A DNA stretch of 40,693 nucleotides from Microbacteriaceae bacterium PS02333 (GTDB lineage Bacteria > Actinomycetota > Actinomycetes > Actinomycetales > Microbacteriaceae), in contig JASCOI010000017.1 in NCBI GenBank assembly GCA_029959665.1, positions 1-40,693 of the forward strand, read 5' to 3'. The notes under the pieces were generated by a model. The model had not been told where the DNA came from. It worked only from the letters and a program-made list of their open reading frames with translations, and made no database searches. Made by a program: the position numbers and the translations under genes. This document shows positions 7,829 through 16,197 of the stretch, piece by piece; positions within the stretch are counted from its first letter, which is position 1, and each line of letters begins with the position of its first letter.

Positions 7829-8821
7829 ATGACGGAGAGCACCGATGTCCGCACCGACCGCCATCCTCTCACCGCCGACGGATCCGTCGAGCTCGCGGTG
7901 CTCGAACGCTCCGGCTTCGACGAGAGCCGGCACATCGGAGCCGGTGTCGTCGTCGATGCCTCGGGCACGGTGATCGACTCCGTCGGGGACATCTCCGCGA
8001 GCATCTACCCACGCTCCACGATGAAGCCGTTCCAGGCACTCGCCATCCGACGGGCCGGCGCGCGGTTCTCGGACGCGGAACTCGTGATGACGACGGCGAG
8101 CCACGCCGGCACCCCGTCGCACCAAGCCCTGGCGGAACACATGCTGGCCTCCTTCGACCACGTCGAGGCCGACCTCGGCTGCCCGCCCGACATGCCGTAC
8201 GACCGGGCGACGGCGCGCACCATGACCGAGCCGCGTCGGCTCGCGATGAACTGCTCCGGCAAGCACGCCGGCATGCTCGCCGCCTGCCGGGTGAACGGGT
8301 GGGACGCGGCGACCTACCTCGACATCGACCACCCGATGCAGCGCGCCGTCCGGGCCACCGTCGAGGACGCGACCGGGGAGGTCGTCGACGTGATCGGCGT
8401 CGACGGGTGCGGGGCGCCGGTGTTCCCGCTGACGTTCACCGGCATGGCCCGCGGCATCGCGGGTGTGGTGCAGCGCGGCGACGCCGACACGGCGGCACTC
8501 ACCGACGCGATCCTGGCGAACCCGTGGGCGATCGACGGGGTCGGGCGCGCGAACACGGTCACGATCGAGCGGCTCGGGCTCGTCGCCAAGCTCGGTGCCG
8601 AGGGGGTCATGGTCATGGCTGCGCCCGGCGGTGCGGCTGTGGTGGTCAAGGTCCTCGACGGAGCACTCCGCGCCGGCACGCTCGCGGCGCTGACGCTGCT
8701 CGAGCGGAACGGCGTCGTCTCCGCTGACGGTGTCGCCGACGTGCTGGCCGCCACCGGCGAGAAGGTCCTGGGCGGCGGCGTCCCGGTCGGCTCGATCCGC
8801 CCCGGCGCCGGGCTGCGCTAA
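7829..8821 (+). CDS. L-asparaginase II family protein (AnsA-type)
   Basis: This 330-residue protein belongs to the asparaginase II family typified by the Rhizobium etli enzyme, unrelated to E. coli AnsA/AnsB. Hallmarks are PRSTMKPFQALA near residue 65, TASHAGTPSHQ, MNCSGKHAGMLAAC around residue 145, and DGCGAPVFPLT around residue 195. These supply the Ser/Lys/Cys residues thought to act in catalysis and zinc binding. It would hydrolyse asparagine to aspartate and ammonia in the cytosol. The length is normal for the family. Its stop overlaps the convergent membrane-protein stop by 3-4 bases. Confidence 0.93.
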   Translation: MTESTDVRTDRHPLTADGSVELAVLERSGFDESRHIGAGVVVDASGTVIDSVGDISASIYPRSTMKPFQALAIRRAGARFSDAELVMTTASHAGTPSHQALAEHMLASFDHVEADLGCPPDMPYDRATARTMTEPRRLAMNCSGKHAGMLAACRVNGWDAATYLDIDHPMQRAVRATVEDATGEVVDVIGVDGCGAPVFPLTFTGMARGIAGVVQRGDADTAALTDAILANPWAIDGVGRANTVTIERLGLVAKLGAEGVMVMAAPGGAAVVVKVLDGALRAGTLAALTLLERNGVVSADGVADVLAATGEKVLGGGVPVGSIRPGAGLR

Positions 8822-9492
8822 GCCCCGGGAGGGTCGAGCGCCGGGAGCACCGGAGCGAGTGCCAGTCCGACGGGTTCGTCCGGGTCGCTGCGGAGCGTGC
8901 AGCCGTACCGGGTGACCTCGATGGTGGGACAGCGCTCACGTGGTCGGGACCGCAGATCCGGGACGAGCACGACGGAGCCGGTCCTGGCGCCGTCGACATC
9001 GACGAGCACGGCCACCGCGACACCCGACGGCAGCGTCGCGACGGGCGCGCTGGCCAGCTCGGGCAGGACGACGTCGGCGCCGTGGGCGACCCGGAGCTCC
9101 TGGTCAGTCGTCGCCGTCGCCCCGAGGCCTGCCGTGACCGCCGCGAAGACACCGACGGCCAGTGCGCCGCGGCCGACGACCAGCACGCCGTCCAGGGGGT
9201 CGATCGACACCGGTTCTCCCCCGATCACCCGGCCGACGTGCAGCGCACCGCCTTCGAGCTCACCGACCTCGGCCGCCACGTCAACGACCACTTTGTCCAT
9301 CGGAAGGCGGACGTCGATCGCGGGGCGTTCCGTCTCCGCCGGCCGCGCCCGCACGGCTGCCGCGATCACAGCGAGGACGACGGTCGCCGAGAGGGACGCG
9401 ATGCGCTGTCCCGGCGGGCCCGGGATCGACGCGGCAGCGCCGGACACGGCGGCGACGGCCAGCACGGACCATCGAACGGCGGGCGCTCCCAT
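8818..9492 (-). CDS. Hypothetical membrane protein
   Basis: This is a 224-residue protein I do not recognise. The N-terminal ~45 residues contain two hydrophobic segments (WSVLAVAAVSGAAASI and LSATVVLAVIAAAV), so it is probably membrane-anchored. A second alternation of hydrophobic strands (GVLVVGRGALAVGVFAAVTAGLGA) follows around residues 105-130. The remainder looks beta-rich, with short charged loops and a single Cys-containing RYGCTL segment. The ATG has a GGGAG ribosome-binding site. It lies downstream of a likely terminator ending the eight-gene cluster, so it is probably expressed separately. Confidence 0.6.
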   Translation of the reverse strand: MGAPAVRWSVLAVAAVSGAAASIPGPPGQRIASLSATVVLAVIAAAVRARPAETERPAIDVRLPMDKVVVDVAAEVGELEGGALHVGRVIGGEPVSIDPLDGVLVVGRGALAVGVFAAVTAGLGATATTDQELRVAHGADVVLPELASAPVATLPSGVAVAVLVDVDGARTGSVVLVPDLRSRPRERCPTIEVTRYGCTLRSDPDEPVGLALAPVLPALDPPGA

Positions 9493-9530
9493 GCTCCCGA
9501 GTCCAGCGCACCACGACGACGAACGAGGAC

Positions 9531-9563
9531 GGGCGCCGGAGTCCGTGGAGAACTCCGGCGCCC
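9531..9563 (-). terminator. Hairpin downstream of the eight-gene cluster
   Basis: A perfect 12-bp stem (9531-9542 with 9552-9563, core GGCGCCGGAGT) encloses a 9-base loop, about 22 bases after the stop of the zinc-ribbon FHA gene. On the minus strand the following bases contain scattered T but no strict T tract. It probably ends transcription of the cluster. Confidence 0.6.
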
Positions 9564-9584
9564 GCCGGTGTGTGCAGGGATGCG

Positions 9585-11291
9585 CTACTGCACGAGGAAG
9601 AACTGCTCGCCGATGTCCACGCGGGCACCACGCTCGACGCGGTACCGACGCCCGGGCTCGCAGCGGCGGATCGATCCGTCGATGTGTCGGATGACGGAAC
9701 CGTTGCCCGAGAAACGATCGGACACCCAGAGGTCGTCCTCGTCGCGCCCGAGCTCGAGGTGCGTCTTCGACACGGACTTGCCCGGGTCGTGGATCGTCAG
9801 CAGGTCGTCGAACCGTTCGCCGGGCTCCGGGCGGGGCAGACGCCCGAGCAGTCCGGTTCCGTGGACGCCGATCCGCTCACCCGTGCTGAAGTGCAGGACG
9901 AACGGCGCACGCGTCGGGGTCTTCGTGACGATCCGCGTCTCGTCCACGTCCTCGTCGAGTTGTGCGGACTCGTCGGCGTCGGTGCTCGAGGGCACCACGT
10001 CCGCGTCGGACAGCGGTCGGGCAGGCTCGGCACCGGGGACGGGCGGGAGCGGTGCTGCGGTCGGAACGGGTGGGAGGGGAGCTGCGGTCGGGACGGATGC
10101 GTCCTCGCGCGCGGGCACGTCCTCCCCCGACGCCTCGACGTCGTCCGTCGGCTCGATGTCGCGCGGTTGCTCCGCGGTCGGCGCTTCTGGACGTTCCGAG
10201 TCGTCCCCCGGCACGTCGACAGGGATCTCGTCGTCGGGAGCCTCGACAGGCGACCCGTCGTCGTTCGCCGCCCAGTCGGGACGGTCGACCGGCAGCGGCA
10301 TCACGGGACCGGTGAACGCGGCGGTGACCGCGGGACGGACCGCCCCGCACTCGCCGCAGAAGATGTCGTCGGGCTCGAGCCGGTGGCCGCACACGTGGCA
10401 CGTCGTCGGCTGGAGCCCGGGCTGGACCAACGGCGTCGGACGCATCGACCGGCGGTCGACCAGCGGCTCGACGACCGCGGTGTCACCCAGCCGGGCGGCG
10501 GTGTCCACCTCGGGGACGGCATCGGGCGTGCGCTCGTCCTGGACCTGCGCGGCCGATGACTCGGCGGGCCGCCCGGCCGCCTGCTCGGGCGACGAGGCCG
10601 TCTGGTCGTGATCGGCGGATGTCGCCTCCGTCACCGGTTCGGCCGCGGCCGCCTGCTCGTCGACAGCTCGTCCGATCCACCACGACGGCGCACTCGGAGC
10701 GGTCGCGGGTGCACGCTCCTGCGGCGGCGCCCAGAACGGCGTGGCGGCCGCCTCGGCCACGGGCTGCGAAGGCTGGAACGTCGGCGGCACCGGGGTGGTA
10801 CCCGCGCCGGAACGAGGTGCGACGCGGGTGACCTCCGGGTCGTCCTCGACGGCAACGGGCTCGGACGGGAACGCATCCGGGTCGAGCGGCGGCTCCGACG
10901 GCACGGGCGCGTTCGGAGCACCCTCGGCACCGGCCCACGCACCGAGGCCGCTGCCGGCACCGTGCACGTGGGTCGGTGCGGAGCGGGGAGCGTAGGAGTC
11001 CGGCGTCCGGACCGGGACGGGCGCGGTCGGACCGGACTGCCGCCGATCGGCACCGGTGAGCCACGCCCTGGTGGCGGGGTCGAGCGTCGACTCCGGCAGC
11101 CACGCCTCTGCGGCGGGGTCCTGGCGACGGCCGTGCTGGTCCGGCTGCTGGAGCGGCGGCGGTGTCGCACGGTCGACGGGCTCGGGCGCGACGGATCGTC
11201 GCCCGGGAGCCGCGTTCACCGCTCGACCGCACTCACCGCAGAAGATCGCTCCGTCCGGGAGCACCGATCCGCAGTGTTCGCATCTGATCAC
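9585..11291 (-). CDS. Double zinc-ribbon, FHA-domain protein
   Basis: This 568-residue protein is likely cytosolic. Two zinc ribbons are visible: Cys4-Cys7-Cys18-Cys21, and Cys298-Cys301-Cys312-Cys315, each of the form CxxC-x10-CGEC. They are separated by long Pro/Ala/Glu/Thr-rich disordered linkers. The C-terminal ~110 residues form an FHA phosphothreonine-reading domain, with LLGRLPRP, SVSKTHLEL and DRFSGNGS matching the GR, SxxH and S/T-NG signatures. It ends in a beta strand (EQFFLVQ). The stretch before the FHA domain has acidic Thr sites (DVDETRIVTKTP) that could be kinase targets. The GTG start overlaps the TgpA-like gene by 4 bases. It is the last gene of the kinase/MoxR cluster and plausibly reads out the phosphorylation state. 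Confidence 0.88.
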   Translation of the reverse strand: MIRCEHCGSVLPDGAIFCGECGRAVNAAPGRRSVAPEPVDRATPPPLQQPDQHGRRQDPAAEAWLPESTLDPATRAWLTGADRRQSGPTAPVPVRTPDSYAPRSAPTHVHGAGSGLGAWAGAEGAPNAPVPSEPPLDPDAFPSEPVAVEDDPEVTRVAPRSGAGTTPVPPTFQPSQPVAEAAATPFWAPPQERAPATAPSAPSWWIGRAVDEQAAAAEPVTEATSADHDQTASSPEQAAGRPAESSAAQVQDERTPDAVPEVDTAARLGDTAVVEPLVDRRSMRPTPLVQPGLQPTTCHVCGHRLEPDDIFCGECGAVRPAVTAAFTGPVMPLPVDRPDWAANDDGSPVEAPDDEIPVDVPGDDSERPEAPTAEQPRDIEPTDDVEASGEDVPAREDASVPTAAPLPPVPTAAPLPPVPGAEPARPLSDADVVPSSTDADESAQLDEDVDETRIVTKTPTRAPFVLHFSTGERIGVHGTGLLGRLPRPEPGERFDDLLTIHDPGKSVSKTHLELGRDEDDLWVSDRFSGNGSVIRHIDGSIRRCEPGRRYRVERGARVDIGEQFFLVQ

Positions 11292-13762
11292 AGGTTGCCT
11301 CTGTCCTCGTCCGGCCCGCCGTGACGCTGGTCGGGCCTCCGGACATCGTAGTCACCGCCGGCTCCACGCCGACGCTGACCGGCACCCGCACGCCGTCGGA
11401 GTGCGCCGCCGACACGTGCGACAGCGGCCCCCGGCGCGGTGCTGCGCAGCGACCTCGTCGACACCGCGGTGCGGATGCGCTCCCGCCGGGTCCGTCCGTC
11501 CCGGAGGTTGCCGATCGCGGTGTCGGTGGCCTCCCACATGCGGTCGGCAGTGCGGTCGTCCGCCTCGCTCGGGCCGAAGACCGCCCGGTCCGCCAGGGCG
11601 GCGAGTCCGGTCCCACCGTCGCCCGGGGCGCGCGACGCGACCTCACGGCGCGTCGACTCCGCACGGACGTCGTGTCCGCGGTCGAGCAACGCGTCCCGGT
11701 ACTCGTCCCACGCGCCGACGATGCGGCCCCTGGCAGTAGCGGCCCGGCGACGGCGACGACGACGGATCCGCTTCAGCAGCACGATCACGCCGAACGGGAG
11801 CAACACCAGGGCGATGAACGCGAGGGTCCCGAGCACCCACGGCAGTGCCGCGAGCAGGATCTGCAGCCACAGCGGTGGTTGGTCCGGCGTGTTCCGGTCG
11901 CTCTGCGGCGGCGTCTGCTGGTCCTGGTCCTGCTGGTCGACGGGCGGCGGCGGCACCACCGTCTCGGGCCGGGTGACCGGTTGCGGAGTCTGCTCCTGCT
12001 CCTTCGGGATCTCCCGGACGGTCGGGTTGGGGTTCAGCGTGACCCATCCCCACTGCGCCGTGTCCACCTCGATGCGCGCCGTCACGTCGGAACCGCGGAA
12101 CGTCGTCGTGCCGGCAGCGCCCGAGGAGGACGGCGTCGACCCGGAGTCACCCCCGGCTGCGAAGCCCAGCACGACCCGGGTGGGGAAACCGATCGACTCG
12201 GACATCAGTGCCGCCGCGACGGCGTACTGCTCCTGGTCGCCGAGCATCAGTGGCGAGGTGAGGAGTTCCTGGATGCGGTCGGCACCGTGGCCAGAACGAC
12301 TGACCCGGTCGTCCCCAACACCGTGGCTGACGTACCCGTTCCGCTGCAGCGCCTGCAGGACGGCCAGGAGCTTCGCCCCGTCGCTCTGGGCATCGGTGGT
12401 CGTGGACTCGACGGTGTCGCGCACGGCGTCCGGGACGTTGCGAGCCGCAGGGACCGTCGCGGTTCCCGGCCGGGCGGTCGCCAGCTGCTCGTCCGTCGGC
12501 TGGTCGGGCACCACGGCGGTGAGGTCGTACCGCGTCCCGTCCTGCACCCCGCCGACGACCGCTCCGGTGCGGGTCGACGCGTTGTAGAAGAACGCACTGC
12601 GCTCGCGCTCCCCCGCGGTGCCCGCGAACTCGACGCGTTCGAGGTCGCCGACGGTCGGGAGCCAGACCCCGGAGTAGCCGTCCACGGTCACGCCCACGTG
12701 GACGGTGGTCCCGCTCACCCCGCGGACGTCCACGGACGTCGGGACACGCTCGAACGTGCCGGATGCCGACGCGCCGTCCGTCCCGCCGACGCGGTAGACC
12801 ACGCCGTCGTACGTGTCCAGCGTGGCGATCCGCACGAACCCGTTCTCCGGCAGTCCGGTGACACGGAGCTGCGTGGTGTCCGCCTCGGTCGATTCCTCGT
12901 ACGCCCGGAAGCCGCTGAGCGGGCTGACGTAGTCACGGGGATCGAACGGCTTGACGACGTCCGTCCGCGCGACGGTCCGCGCGGTGGTGGGCGGCGCGAC
13001 CAGGCCCAGTCCGGTCGCGACGATGGCCGCCGCGACGATCGTCCCGGTCCCGACCAGGGCCGGCCGGACGACGGACCTGGTCACGGTGACACGGGCGCCG
13101 ATCGTCTCGGCCACCGCGACGGCGCGGCGCGCGTGGCGCACCGTCAGCGCCCAGACGAGCGCGATGCCGGTGAGCACGACCGCCAGGGCGAGCGACGTGT
13201 CGAGACGGCTCGGCCCGACGACAACACCGGCAGCGAACAGCACCAGTGCCGGGATGCTCGCCAGTTCCTGCCTGGAGGCACGGGTCGCCACGCTCACGGA
13301 CGTCACGGTGGCGACGAGGAGCGTCACGAAGAACGGCACCAGGAGGGCCTCGTAGGTCCCGACGGGCAGGCTGATGGTGACGAGCCGCTTCCAGCCGAGC
13401 GCGACGCCCGAGAACAGGTCCAGGAGGCCCTGGCCGGTCGGGAGCACCCCGTTCGCCTCTCCCGGCACGGCGGCGGGGACACCGGTCACCGTGAACGCCG
13501 CGACCGTCGCGATCGCGACGACCGCGGTCGGCAGCCGGAAGACGGCGCCGAGCAGCGCGACGAGCGAACCGACGAGCACCGCGGTGACCGCGGCGACGAC
13601 CATGCCGTCGTCCCGGTAGACCGGCCACCACGCGATGCTCGCGACCGCCAGGAGCAGCCACACGACGAGGGTGCCGCCGGCGAGCCGGAACGCCGGCACC
13701 CGTCGGGCCCGCCGTCGCGTGTCTCGCCGTGCGCGCGACGGCACCACCGCGGGGGCGCTCAT
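11288..13762 (-). CDS. TgpA-like membrane protein with an inactive transglutaminase-like domain
   Basis: This is an 824-residue protein with the TgpA/DUF3488 layout: an N-terminal block of about six to seven membrane helices (residues ~25-260), an extracellular transglutaminase-like domain (~280-600), a Pro/Gln linker, one more helix (~640-665) and a cytosolic Arg-rich tail. Catalytic members carry a Cys-His-Asp triad. Here the matching segments read GDQEQYA, DVTARIEV and TLNPNPT, so the triad positions are Gln510, Thr561 and Asn577. The fold landmarks (ALMSESIGFPTRVVLGF and WGWVTLNPNP) are intact and the His-to-Asp spacing of 16 is kept. It is probably a binding or scaffold protein rather than an enzyme. 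It overlaps both neighbours (ATGA and GTGA). Confidence 0.9.
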   Translation of the reverse strand: MSAPAVVPSRARRDTRRRARRVPAFRLAGGTLVVWLLLAVASIAWWPVYRDDGMVVAAVTAVLVGSLVALLGAVFRLPTAVVAIATVAAFTVTGVPAAVPGEANGVLPTGQGLLDLFSGVALGWKRLVTISLPVGTYEALLVPFFVTLLVATVTSVSVATRASRQELASIPALVLFAAGVVVGPSRLDTSLALAVVLTGIALVWALTVRHARRAVAVAETIGARVTVTRSVVRPALVGTGTIVAAAIVATGLGLVAPPTTARTVARTDVVKPFDPRDYVSPLSGFRAYEESTEADTTQLRVTGLPENGFVRIATLDTYDGVVYRVGGTDGASASGTFERVPTSVDVRGVSGTTVHVGVTVDGYSGVWLPTVGDLERVEFAGTAGERERSAFFYNASTRTGAVVGGVQDGTRYDLTAVVPDQPTDEQLATARPGTATVPAARNVPDAVRDTVESTTTDAQSDGAKLLAVLQALQRNGYVSHGVGDDRVSRSGHGADRIQELLTSPLMLGDQEQYAVAAALMSESIGFPTRVVLGFAAGGDSGSTPSSSGAAGTTTFRGSDVTARIEVDTAQWGWVTLNPNPTVREIPKEQEQTPQPVTRPETVVPPPPVDQQDQDQQTPPQSDRNTPDQPPLWLQILLAALPWVLGTLAFIALVLLPFGVIVLLKRIRRRRRRRAATARGRIVGAWDEYRDALLDRGHDVRAESTRREVASRAPGDGGTGLAALADRAVFGPSEADDRTADRMWEATDTAIGNLRDGRTRRERIRTAVSTRSLRSTAPGAAVARVGGALRRRAGAGQRRRGAGGDYDVRRPDQRHGGPDEDRGNL

Positions 13763-15171
13763 GCCGCGGCCGATCGGTGCAGCGCGTGGCGCAGGTCGTC
13801 GAGGTACCCGATCGTCATCACGGTGAGCCCTGGTACCCGCACGAACCGCGGGACGGCCTCGGGCTCGCAGATCACGGCGACGACCTCGACGCCGATCGGG
13901 AAGCGGGTGGCGGCGAGCCGGAGCGCAGGGAGTTCGACCGCCGAGCCGACGACGAGGAACGCGACCGAGATCCCGGCTGTGTCGTTGCCCACGATCCGCG
14001 CGACCTCGGCGACGGGCAGGCAGGCGTCCGCGAGGCCGACGGTCGCGAAGTCGTCCAGCAGTCTCGTCGGGGTCACGGTCGGCAGGCGGTGCACCGCGTA
14101 CACGGCGCGCTTGGCGAACTCCGGGGTCCGTTCGGACACGACGACCGTGACCTCTCGGCCGTCGCGCACCGCACGGCTGCCGAGGGACGCCGCGGCACTG
14201 ACCGCGAGCTCGAACTCCTCGTCGTCCGCGAACTCGGTCCGGGAGATGCCGAGCGCGATCACCAGGTGCGACCGACGCGTGTCCTCGAACTGGCGCACCA
14301 TGAGCGCACCCGTCTTCGCCGTCGACTTCCAGTGGATGTTCCGGGGATCGTCGCCCGGCATGTACTCGCGGATCGCGTGGAAGGAGATGTCGGCGGGCGA
14401 GAGGTCGGTCGTTGCCTGTCCCTCGAGGTCCCGGACCAGACCGGTGCTGGTCGACGGGATCGCGACCGTCCTCGGGTGCACGATGACCTGTTCGCGAGCC
14501 GTCCAGACGATCTCCCGGCGCACGAGGCCCACCGGGTCGGCGCGGACACCGGTCACGGGACCGACGTCGAGGACCCCGCGGCGGACCGTCGGGACGGGGA
14601 CCTCTCGTTCAAAGGTGCCGCGCGGGGCGATGGTCGGGATCGCGACGTCCACGAGTCCGGCGCCGACCGGCACCTCGACCGTGATCGGGACGGACGGCAG
14701 ACGGGCGGGGTTCTCCGCGGTGACGGTCACGCCGGCCGGGTCTCCGACAGCGACCCGGCGGACCGGGAGGCTCATCCGGATGAGCAGCCTCGAGCCGCCG
14801 ATGAGCGCGATCGCTGCGACGACCACGAGCAGGGCGCCGGCGAAGCCGACGACGACGACCTCACGCAGACCGAAGACGTACCCCGTGACGAACGCGACGA
14901 GCGTGAGCGCGGCGACCGTCCAGCCCAGGCCGGTGACCACCGACGAGACCTCGGCCCACCCGCGTGCCACGAGCCTCCAGGCCGTGCGCCACAGACGGAC
15001 GATCCCGACGACCGCATCGGCGGCGACGCCGTCGCGGTCACCGACCAGCCGCGTGCGGACGTTCGTCAGGCCGGCGACCGTCCCCGTGCGCTCGTAGGCC
15101 GTGCTCGAACGACGCGACCGCGTCGACGAGGGACGGCGCGAGCGCGTGGAGACGGGCCGGCGGTCCGTCAC
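13759..15171 (-). CDS. DUF58 domain protein
   Basis: This is a 470-residue partner of MoxR ATPases. A basic Arg/Ser-rich N-terminus precedes two membrane helices (~80-130), a beta-sandwich region and the DUF58 signature REYMPGDDPRNIHWKSTAKTG near residues 268-288. The following von Willebrand A-like fold usually opens with a DxSxS metal site. Here the aligned strand reads LVIALGIS, putting Ala306 where Asp is expected. The GTG start overlaps the MoxR stop by 4 bases and the gene overlaps the next start by ATGA. In this module MoxR, DUF58 and TgpA-like proteins are thought to work together in envelope maturation. The exact substrate is unknown. Confidence 0.92.
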   Translation of the reverse strand: MTDRRPVSTRSRRPSSTRSRRSSTAYERTGTVAGLTNVRTRLVGDRDGVAADAVVGIVRLWRTAWRLVARGWAEVSSVVTGLGWTVAALTLVAFVTGYVFGLREVVVVGFAGALLVVVAAIALIGGSRLLIRMSLPVRRVAVGDPAGVTVTAENPARLPSVPITVEVPVGAGLVDVAIPTIAPRGTFEREVPVPTVRRGVLDVGPVTGVRADPVGLVRREIVWTAREQVIVHPRTVAIPSTSTGLVRDLEGQATTDLSPADISFHAIREYMPGDDPRNIHWKSTAKTGALMVRQFEDTRRSHLVIALGISRTEFADDEEFELAVSAAASLGSRAVRDGREVTVVVSERTPEFAKRAVYAVHRLPTVTPTRLLDDFATVGLADACLPVAEVARIVGNDTAGISVAFLVVGSAVELPALRLAATRFPIGVEVVAVICEPEAVPRFVRVPGLTVMTIGYLDDLRHALHRSAAA

Positions 15172-16139
15172 GAGGCGACCCGGTCCGCGGGCGGCGGGGT
15201 CTCCACCAGGAGCTGCGAGACGACGCTCGAGGCGCTGACGCCGTCGAACTCCGCCTCGGCGTCGAGCACGAGACGGTGCGCGAGCACGGGCTCCGCGAGG
15301 GCCTTGACGTCGTCGGGGGTGACGTAGTGACGGCCACTCAGCGCCGCGAACACGCGCGACGCACGCATCAGGCCCATGGCACCACGGACACTGACGCCGA
15401 GGCGGACCTCGCTCGCCGAACGCGTGGCGTCCACGAGCCGGGCGACGTAGTCGGCGATCGTCGCGTCGACGTGGACCGTGCGGGCCAGCGCCGCCATCTC
15501 CGTGATCGTCGCAGCGGGCACCACGCTCGCGAGCGGCACCGACGACGCCGGTGCCGAGGAGGTCTCGAGGATCTTCACCGTCGCCGCGTGGTCGGGGTAG
15601 CCGATCGACGTCTTCATCAGGAAGCGGTCGAGCTGCGCCTCCGGGAGGCGGTACGTGCCCGCCTGCTCGATGGGGTTCTGCGTCGCGATGACCATGAACG
15701 GCGCCGCGAGCCGGTGGTTCACGCCGTCGACCGTGATCGCGGACTCCTCCATCGCCTCGAGCAGCGCGGACTGCGTCTTCGGGCTGGCACGGTTGATCTC
15801 GTCGGCGAGCACGATGTTCGCGAAGACCGGGCCGCGGTGGAACTCGAACTCCTGCGCGCGCTGGTCGTAGACGCTGATGCCGGTGATGTCACCCGGCAGC
15901 AGGTCCGGGGTGAACTGGATCCGGTTCGTCGAACCCTGCACGCTCTGCGCCAGCGCCCGCGCCATGCTCGTCTTCCCGGTGCCGGGGACGTCCTCCAGCA
16001 GCAAGTGGCCCTCGCTGAGCATCGCCGTGACCGCGAGACGGATCACGAACGTCTTCCCGAGGAGCACCTGCTCGACGTTGGTCACGATGCGGCCGGCGAC
16101 GTCGGCGAACCAGGTGGCCTGCTCGGGGGTCATGCTCAT
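15168..16139 (-). CDS. MoxR-family AAA+ ATPase
   Basis: This is a 323-residue AAA+ ATPase. Walker A is EDVPGTGKTS (near residue 50), Walker B is IVLADEINRA, sensor I lies in IATQNPIEQAGTY, and the RLPEAQLDRF arginine-finger region follows. The lid domain at the C-terminus includes GVSVRGAMGLMRASR. MoxR proteins act as chaperone-like ATPases and are encoded next to DUF58/VWA proteins. The ATG at 16139 has GAGG about 10 bases upstream; ATG 16133 is an alternative. Upstream extension of the frame is not family-like. It lies 58 bases after the giant surface-protein gene. Confidence 0.95.
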   Translation of the reverse strand: MSMTPEQATWFADVAGRIVTNVEQVLLGKTFVIRLAVTAMLSEGHLLLEDVPGTGKTSMARALAQSVQGSTNRIQFTPDLLPGDITGISVYDQRAQEFEFHRGPVFANIVLADEINRASPKTQSALLEAMEESAITVDGVNHRLAAPFMVIATQNPIEQAGTYRLPEAQLDRFLMKTSIGYPDHAATVKILETSSAPASSVPLASVVPAATITEMAALARTVHVDATIADYVARLVDATRSASEVRLGVSVRGAMGLMRASRVFAALSGRHYVTPDDVKALAEPVLAHRLVLDAEAEFDGVSASSVVSQLLVETPPPADRVAS

Positions 16140-16197
16140 GTGAAGGGGGTCCTCGTGTTCGTCATTAGGAGCCGGGATGTGGCCCGCTGTTCGATGT

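Noticed and set aside
11288..13762. Active protein-crosslinking transglutaminase
   Set aside because: All three triad positions are substituted, so catalysis should not be claimed despite the fold match.
11321..15097. Second long plus-strand frame opposite the TgpA-like and DUF58 genes
   Set aside because: The opposite strand encodes two recognisable proteins with domain hallmarks and stop-start overlaps; this frame is compositional shadow.
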